A model generated the notes under the pieces. The model was not told the DNA's origin and searched no databases. It worked only from the letters and a program-made list of their open reading frames with translations. From Liquidambar formosana (lineage: Eukaryota > Streptophyta > Magnoliopsida > Saxifragales > Altingiaceae): 64,000 nucleotides of DNA. Position numbers and translations under genes: made by a program. Every line of letters starts with the position of its first letter. The first letter of the stretch is position 1. The DNA lies in contig CM077820.1 of the NCBI GenBank assembly GCA_039720395.1, positions 17,691,923 through 17,755,922 of the forward strand, written 5' to 3'. Positions 57,427 through 64,000 of this stretch are shown here, one piece after another.

Positions 57427-60301
57427 GTAAGGCCATCTCTATGGATTTTGTCCTTTAATTGCTCGGTGCATGTGGGACGTGAGGATTACGTGTGTTTAGG
57501 GAAATTAGTCAGGTGTAAAACATGTAGAACTTCTTGATATCAACAAACAAACAAACAAACAAACAAAAACGCCAAAATATTTGTGATGTTGCTATGTCGG
57601 CATGTCCTATTTGTAATGATTGGTCCGATGGTAAGAAAATATACAAAATTAAATAAGCCAAAATAAGACCCCCAAAGAACTACATTTAGTTAAGGAATTT
57701 GGACCATCAATTGAAAAGGAACCTGACTTCGGATTCTAATTTTACGCAAGGATCGTGACTATTTTACAGGGGGATGTTATTAATTGGTGGATGGTGTGAG
57801 AGATTGTATTGATTTTTATTTTTATTTTTAATTGGAACACTTGTCAAACACTAGATGGAACCCTCTAAAATTCAAAAAATAAAACAATAAAAATAAAAAT
57901 AAAAATCCTCAACTACCAAGGAAGGAGGAGGAGAAAAGAAAATTTGAATAATGCTTCTTAGTTCTTAGCTTCTTACAACCCCTTGTAATAAAATTATATT
58001 ATACGACTTGGTATTTCTTCTCTTTTAGACTGATCGGGAGAAAAGCGCCTATAGAATTATTCTTTATAATTTCTTTCTCAAAGGGTCAATTTGGGAATCT
58101 TAAAAATTGGATTAAACTCGATTCAGGCCATAACTATTATCTGGTTTTTAAACAAATTCACTCACAGTCGGTTTGAAAAAAAAAAAACCATGTTTACGCT
58201 TTATTTTAAGAATAAAGTTGAACTAATTAGTAGGAAAAAAAAACTTACCAAATAGTTTGTAATCAAATCTCTCAGATCCCAATATAAGTCTTTGCAAATA
58301 TCAAGGTGGCAAAAATTCTTTAAGAAAACTGAAACACCCAGTACATCCCCTGGTTATATGATGCGGTAACCCCTCACACACCAACAAAACATCAATATGC
58401 TAAATTGTGATTCATAAAAATGAGGATGTGACTTACACATGCATGACACTGAAAACTGGACAAAGAAGTCTGGGTATTAAATCCTATTAAGGTGATCCAT
58501 TGTTGAATGCTTGTCTAATTAAGAGGCTGCTTGACACAAATAAAAATAATAATAATAATAATCATAATGATGATGATGATGTGTTTTCATGGCTCTAAAG
58601 AGAACTCATCCAAATGGAATTAAAACCATGACCCCAGCAAGATTTTGATTGCAAAAAGGGATTTTCTTTTTGTTTTTTCCCTCTAGCTTCAAAGAAAATG
58701 TTCTATGTCACAAATGGGTATAGGGAAAGCGCAGTTGGTGACAATGCTTTTAGAATAGAATTGTTATAGTCTCACAAGGTTTTTCAATTAAACTCCATTC
58801 TAGTCTCAATATACTCATTATAACCTCACTTAATTGGTAGACCATCCTTATCTCAAATTAAGAGTAAAAATGTATAGATGTACTATTTAAAATAAGGATA
58901 TAATAGTCAACGCCACCATCAAGCTTCAAATCAAATTGGGACTTGAAATTGAAATTGAAATTGAAATCGATTCATCGATTGACCACCAGAGGGAATGATT
59001 TGAGAGATTGAGTTACTCAAAGTTAGACCGCGGGCAACCTAAATTAGGGTTTTGGAAAAGTTCAAATCAAAAAAACAGAACATCAAATGAGGCTAGCATT
59101 TCACTATATAACATGTCAATGATGGCAACCAGACTCTTGATTTTTGTTTTACACTAATTAATTAGGCTATTTTTCGAAAGGCAGTTGGTATGGACCCCCA
59201 TGCAGTGTGGTCTGCCCAAGGCATAAAGAGAATTCTTCTGGATGACAAAGAGACGCCTCTACTCATGGAAGTCGATCCCCTCCATATAATATCGTCGGAA
59301 TCATTCCTCTCAATGAGCAGTAGCATACCTAGATGGTTGGGTGTGACGGAAGTGAAATTGGTTGAGTGAGATTAACATGAAGGTCATTTTTGGTCATATA
59401 TTCTGGTGCTATGCGTATCTGATTATGCCTAGAGACTTCAATTTAAATTAAATCACTCCTTAATGCATTTACAATAAAAAAATTTGTAAGTAAAATTTTT
59501 CTCTGGCATGAAATTTATAAAATTTTATAAGAAAATACAAATTTCTTACCCAATCAAAACATTATGGATTATAATAAGTCAAGCTAATAATATAACCTGT
59601 CCCGGCCCACCCTGTCTGCAAAAAGCAAGAAAACTGGGCCCACTGAATAGGCGCAGGAACCAAAAGCCATCTCTTGTATGCTGATCACGCAATGAGTGAA
59701 TGTGAGAGGGACACTCTGCTCATGAAGCGAGTTCACGTAAGCAAGATTTCGCCAAGTAGAAATAGCAATTAAGTAGTAGGTTAAGGGTTAGGCAAGCCAA
59801 GTCAGAGGAAGGACAAAAAAAGTAAGCAAAGGTGAAGGCCAATCTTCTTAATAAAGGTATTGTAATGACTGGCGACGGTCCTAATAAAGCATCTGTAAGT
59901 GCATTAATTAAGCTATTAAGGTAGTAATTCTACCTGAACTTTTAAAAGTAATTATGTTGGTTATCGGCAACTAAATTCTGTAAGTATAAAAAACAAGCAT
60001 CCCTTGCTGCGGTTTGCCTCAAGAATCTTTAAAAAAAAAAAAAATAAATAATAATAATAATAATAATAATTTATTATTATTAGAACAGTTTAGATTTCGA
60101 GAATAATATGTGAATTGTGAGTCGATTGATTTATAAAAAAAAAAATTTTGGTTCATAGAAACTTATAGTTTCACTATATTTCTATAGGTCACGCTTACAT
60201 ATCCTAAGTATGGTTCATAATCCAAAAGACACCACTACCGTTGCATTGCATTCTCATATTCCTTATACCTTTTGTTATATAATTTGAATCATGTGAGGGA
60301 T
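57427..60301. other. Intergenic, no gene seen
   Basis: Besides the B flank scrap up to about 57740, only simple repeats stand out: AT-rich repeats of TTTTTA at 57810-57905, (AAT)n and (GAT)n at 58546-58582, (GAAATT)n at 58946-58970, (AAT)n at 60045-60080. No RNA gene or element boundary found. Confidence 0.5.
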
Positions 60302-60897
60302 TGTTGGAATTTTTATAAATAAAATAAAAAAATGAGTAATTCAAATTATTATTTATTATATGTGATTTTATGACCATCATATCATTTATTTATTTGGTTC
60401 ATTATTATGAATTAGTGGGCATATTATTGTTAGGGGTTTCATATCCTTTTGAAGAAAAATGGTTTTTCTATTATCATTTTGATGGTTTTTTGTTGTTGTC
60501 TTCTTCTTTTTCTTTTGAATGAGAAAAACCACAAAAATTTTAGAAAAGCTTTTCCCAATCTTTCTTTCCTCTAGCTCCATGTATAAACTTCTTTTGTATA
60601 AAATTCTACCTATCCTGCTTCAATTTTTGCTGCATATTTTCATGAAACGATTTAGAGCTGTTCAATTCTTGATACTTGCGAGTGCATGTGTACGAAGAAC
60701 ACGATTGTTATATCCTAGAGAGTTAGGGCGCTAGAAGACCTAGATGCACCAAGTGATTCACTCTGAAGGTCGCAAATCAACTTTTAACGACAATGTTTGC
60801 ATACGCCTCAGTCAATAAGTCTATTTCTTTTATTATAAATTATATTTCTGCATATCTTGATTTTCGACATCCACATTTTTGTTCAATATTTCCAACA
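60302..60897. mobile_element. Candidate solo LTR (Copia-like)
   Basis: 596 bp starting TGTTGGAATTTT and ending TATTTCCAACA, the inverted TGTTGGAA/TTCCAACA ends common in plant Copia LTRs. There is no second copy, primer site or coding region, and the flanks (GGGAT, ATAAA) show no duplication. It stands exactly at the left border of the B'' duplication. Confidence 0.45.
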
Positions 60898-61027
60898 ATA
60901 TAAACAATGGAGTTTAACGTCTTGTTTGTTTGGTTGGAATGGAGTGGGCGAGAATGCTAGTTATATAATTCCATGCTTGAAACCGTCTGAAATACAAAAG
61001 GGTATGAAATAAACATTGGACTATGAA

Positions 61028-61190
61028 CATCTTTCTTTCTTGTTTTTTTTTTTGTTTTTTTTGGTAAAAGCATTAGAACTTCATTCTATAACAAGCCAAT
61101 TACAAAAGGAAAATTGGGGAGGCCTAAAGAAACAAAAAAAGACAAGCCAAACAAATGGCTCAAGCAAAGGTGCCTCTTGGGGAGTGACTA
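61028..61190 (-). mobile_element. LINE-like 3' scrap
   Basis: Inserted relative to 53952: T-rich left end, then sequence with no partner, so a retroposed piece on the minus strand is likely. Possible degraded duplication GACTAT at both ends. Its build resembles the scrap at 357-532. Confidence 0.45.
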
Positions 61191-61585
61191 TCGTTGCAAG
61201 TTATTATTGCTGTTTAATTTTATTCTCATTTAATTACTTCATCCAAACAAATTTTTTTTTTTTTTCATCCAAACATATTTGAAATAAATTGGAATGTGAT
61301 TCTATTCCACCCATTTCATTTCAACCAAACAAATATGACCTAGGTATCATGTGTGTATTTTAGATTAAGTCTATCTTCTGTTTTGTTGAACATTTCTTAG
61401 AGTGGTATACCTCTTGCTAGAGAAACGAATAATTGAGTTTGGGTACGTAGAATTTCATTGCACCAACTCGTATCCCTTCATGTGAAGAGATGGTGGTTTT
61501 ATATTGACACTTGTCCTATTGACGTCCTTATAAAGGCCACAGATCTTTATAAGCTGCATTTTAAAATATAGCATAAGAAAATATA

Positions 61586-61778
61586 CTCCTTTTGGTCCTA
61601 TGTTTCAAAATTATTGTCATGTTCCAAAACTCAATAATTATTTTTGTTTTATTTTTTAAAATACTCTTAAAAATGATATTCTCTCTTTTTTCAATGTTTT
61701 GTAAATTTGATGACAAAATTAGAATGTCAAAACATATATATTGATATGAAAAAGAATAGTCAATTAAGATTAGGAGTG
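61586..61778. mobile_element. Stowaway-like MITE in the B'' promoter region
   Basis: Same MITE at the same place as 54114-54343, flanked by TA (61584-61585, 61779-61780), without the expanded (TA)n. It was therefore inserted before B' and B'' separated. Confidence 0.75.
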
Positions 61779-61992
61779 TAAAATAAAAAATTTCATTTAC
61801 CAACTAAGTGTGTTGTGACAGACAGACTTTGGAAAAATTCTCAGGAATTCTGCTATTTGTGATGCCTGCAAAAATTCTCGGGAATTCCAAACTACGTAGT
61901 GAAAACCAAAGTGAAATGCAGCCTCTTCTTCTAGTCTTTATCTTCCAAGAGAAGGCAGGTCCATAAAGAGACAGGAACAACAACCAAGTGCG

Positions 61993-62000
61993 TATATTTA
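61993..62000 (+). promoter_or_regulatory. TATA box of F-box gene B''
   Basis: TATATTTA, 62 bp before ATG 62062, in the same context as in B'. Confidence 0.55.
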
Positions 62001-62061
62001 CACTTCTTTTCTCACCCCCAATAGGAGAAAGAGCTTCCCTTATATACCTACACAGTTTCAC

Positions 62062-63240
62062 ATGGTGGCGATGCTCTCCACCAAAGGAATCGAAACAGTT
62101 GCAACTTCCGGCACGTCAACGCCTCAGCAAACATCATCCACCGATGCAGTCGCAAGCAACGACGACCTCTTAACTCATATCCTTCTTCGCTTACCCATCA
62201 GATCTCTCATCAAATTCAAATCCGTATCCAAACACTGGCTCTCCCTCATCTCCAATCCCCATTTCTCTCGCCGCCGAAACCCTTATTCTAACCCCATCTC
62301 AGGCCTCTTCTTGTCCAAATCTTACTCCCCTGATGGCCCCAACTACGAATTCCTTCCCCTCGACACCAAGCGTTCGACTTCATTCCCAAATCTTCCTGCG
62401 TGGATCAGGGTTCTACAGTCTTGCAATGGCTTGCTGTGTTGTTATAGCAATCAAAACGACGAAGCTAAACGAAACTATTACATCTACAATCCTACTACCC
62501 ACCAATTCACTATACTTCCTGTACTCGGCGACGTGTTTTCCCTTGCTGTTGCCAGCGTGCTCTTAGCTTTTGATCCTTACAAATCACGCCATTACGAAGT
62601 CGTTTGTGTTAGAAGGATTGGGAACTCACTAAACCGTTATTGGATCGAGATTTATTCATCGAAGACGGGTACTTGGAGGGTCTCTGGTGATGCTTTCTCT
62701 GTACCTTATAATGTCAAATTTGATGCTGGGGTTTTCTGGAATGGTGCTGTTCACTGGATTGGCAACATGTTGAGAACTATGTTGAGTTTCAATGTTGATG
62801 AAGAACAACTCCGAGAAACGCCAATGCCTGAAATTCATCGTCGGAGCCACAGGAGACTGCAGTATTTTGGGGAGTCCAGGGGCCATTTGCATCTTGTCTT
62901 CCACGAAGACCATCTTATCGTCTATGAGATGGAGGAGGACTACTCGAGGTGGTTTGTGAGGTACCAAGTTGATGTTGATGCGATTCTAGCTGCATTTCCA
63001 GAGATGAGAGGGAGAAACTTGCACCCATCAACGTTGCTTCTTTACCCTGTTTCGATACTCTTTCTTGTCCGCGAAGAAAACGATGATGAGTCCTTTTTGG
63101 TGCTGCGCTTACGTGACAGGGCCCTATGTTACAGTTTTAAGGAGGAGACTTTCAAGAAGATTTGTGATGTCAGTTTAAAGTACTCTAGTTCTGGATGGCA
63201 GTGTGCTCATCCATACATTGAGTCTCTTGCGTGTGTTTGA
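62062..63240 (+). CDS. F-box protein with F-box-associated domain (gene B'')
   Basis: Single exon, 392 residues, start MVAMLSTKGIETVATSGTST. F-box at about residues 29-71 (NDDLLTHILLRLPIRSLIKF), FBA domain with YNPTTHQFTILPVLGDV, LLAFDPYKSRHYEVVCV, IEIYSSKTGTWRVSG and VFWNGAVHWIGN, ending HPYIESLACV. Differences from B' are scattered; several fall in the presumed target-binding FBA part (PVLGDVFSLAVAS against PELGDVFSRTVAG; VFHEDH against VVLEGH), which may mean changed specificity or relaxed constraint. SCF ubiquitin ligase receptor by family; target unknown. Intact frame and conserved promoter. Confidence 0.9.
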   Translation: MVAMLSTKGIETVATSGTSTPQQTSSTDAVASNDDLLTHILLRLPIRSLIKFKSVSKHWLSLISNPHFSRRRNPYSNPISGLFLSKSYSPDGPNYEFLPLDTKRSTSFPNLPAWIRVLQSCNGLLCCYSNQNDEAKRNYYIYNPTTHQFTILPVLGDVFSLAVASVLLAFDPYKSRHYEVVCVRRIGNSLNRYWIEIYSSKTGTWRVSGDAFSVPYNVKFDAGVFWNGAVHWIGNMLRTMLSFNVDEEQLRETPMPEIHRRSHRRLQYFGESRGHLHLVFHEDHLIVYEMEEDYSRWFVRYQVDVDAILAAFPEMRGRNLHPSTLLLYPVSILFLVREENDDESFLVLRLRDRALCYSFKEETFKKICDVSLKYSSSGWQCAHPYIESLACV

Positions 63241-64000
63241 TTCGTATTTCAACGTTCGTAGCCGCTAGATATATTTTTCATGGTCATGTTTGTTGTAAAC
63301 TTATAATGAATGATTCTTAATCGTGAAGGTGATGTACCATATATTATTTCTACTGATAATGTTTGGTTGTAATTTTTTTTTTTTTTTTTTTTTTTTGAAT
63401 ACAATCAATAGAACTTAGTGGTATCCTTGACTCCTCGTAATATCAACAAATGGGTGTCAGCTATTTCCTACTCTTTAGGATTCTTTGAACAAAATATATG
63501 AGTCCATCTGTTTGGGATGCATTTTATGTAATTTGTATGTCTTCATCAACAAATAGTTTAATGTGATATAAGGTGTGTATACAAGAACTGAACTTCATTA
63601 ATTAGCCCCAGTTCATGATCTAACTCAAAATGGATAAATTGCCAACTCAGGTGACATGATTTATTGTCCATGGGTGATACTGGGATAGGCCGGTGGTTGT
63701 TGAATTTCAATCAAGTCTTAAAGGATCTTCTTTTTTATTTCAATCAAGTCTGAGAGGACCTAACTAAAAATTTTCTATTTTTGATTAATAAGGGCCTCAG
63801 ATCAAGTTCAAGGAGGAATTTTCTTAGGGTGCCAAAAAATTCAAGACTGATCCTAATTTTTGAAATAAAATAAATAAATACATAAACAGTTAAAATAACG
63901 CATGGAGACTTCAGAAAGGGTACCCGAAATCTGGCCTGAAATTAGGTCCACTATGTTGCTAAACGCCCATGGCTTGGGTTGGAAAATTAATATCAATTTC
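63241..64000. other. 3' flank of B'', no gene seen
   Basis: Matches the flank of B' at 55813-56345 and holds a T tract near 63377-63396. The similarity continues to the last base of the window. Confidence 0.6.

Larger units (their letters stand above)
60899..64000 (+). repeat. Tandem duplication unit containing B'' (partner 53821-56345)
   Basis: Collinear with 53821-56345: upstream flank (AACAATGGAGTTTAACG against AACAGTGGAGTTTAACG), MITE, promoter, gene and 3' flank. Identity is high throughout. The duplication runs past the right window edge. Differences are the LINE-like scrap at 61028-61190 and an extra stretch at about 61330-61560 here, and a 250-bp deletion in the partner. Confidence 0.85.

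Noticed and set aside
16942..63240. The F-box cluster as a self-incompatibility (S) locus
   Set aside because: S-locus F-box genes also have FBA domains, but no S-RNase is seen and the genes resemble the At5g07610 group more. The window cannot decide it.
1..64000. CRISPR arrays, operons or phage-like systems
   Set aside because: No regularly spaced short direct repeats with unique spacers and no gene strings with shared orientation and tight spacing; all evidence points to plant nuclear DNA.

Overview
This window looks like nuclear DNA of a eudicot plant. It is AT-rich and sparse in genes, its genes are plant-type F-box proteins of the F-box-associated (At5g07610-like) class, and most of it consists of plant transposable elements: Gypsy elements of Athila and Tat type, hAT, Mutator-like (MULE), CACTA, MITEs and LINE scraps. 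The sequence does not let me name the species or family.

Layout. 1-4.27 kb: no gene, a LINE-like scrap and one end of a CACTA element. 4.27-10.67 kb: an Athila-like Gypsy element on the minus strand with an intact 5-bp target duplication, but without reverse transcriptase, RNase H and integrase core. 12.37-16.30 kb: a hAT element with 8-bp target duplications and a transposase broken by one stop and one frameshift. 16.94-18.14 kb: F-box gene 1. 20.0-27.3 kb: a nest in which a hAT remnant holds a foldback MULE, which holds a CACTA element, which carries a piece of a host ribosome-biogenesis gene (NSA2); two MITEs of one family flank the nest. 28.4-44.2 kb: F-box gene A and broken F-box gene B, separated by an 11.7-kb Tat-type Gypsy element whose antisense strand carries a clean four-exon gene. 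45.1-48.6 kb: two more MULEs and a MITE. 49.5-55.8 kb: a second copy of the A-B pair (A' broken, B' intact). 57.2 kb: an F-box scrap. 62.1-63.2 kb: a third B copy (B'', intact), whose flanking duplication runs past the window end.

Host genes. Four F-box genes look intact (16942-18138, 28395-29597, 54640-55812, 62062-63240) and three are broken or partial. The family as a whole encodes substrate receptors of SCF ubiquitin ligases; the targets cannot be read from sequence. The cluster grew by tandem duplication of a two-gene block, and insertions in or between the blocks give a relative order of events. Everything else protein-coding belongs to transposons.

I found no tRNA, rRNA, CRISPR array or prokaryotic-style system. 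The observations I rate highest are the NSA2 capture, the spliced antisense gene of the Tat element, the three-level nest, and the in-frame deletion fusion in the Athila-like element. All calls rest on reading the sequence; no database search was run.
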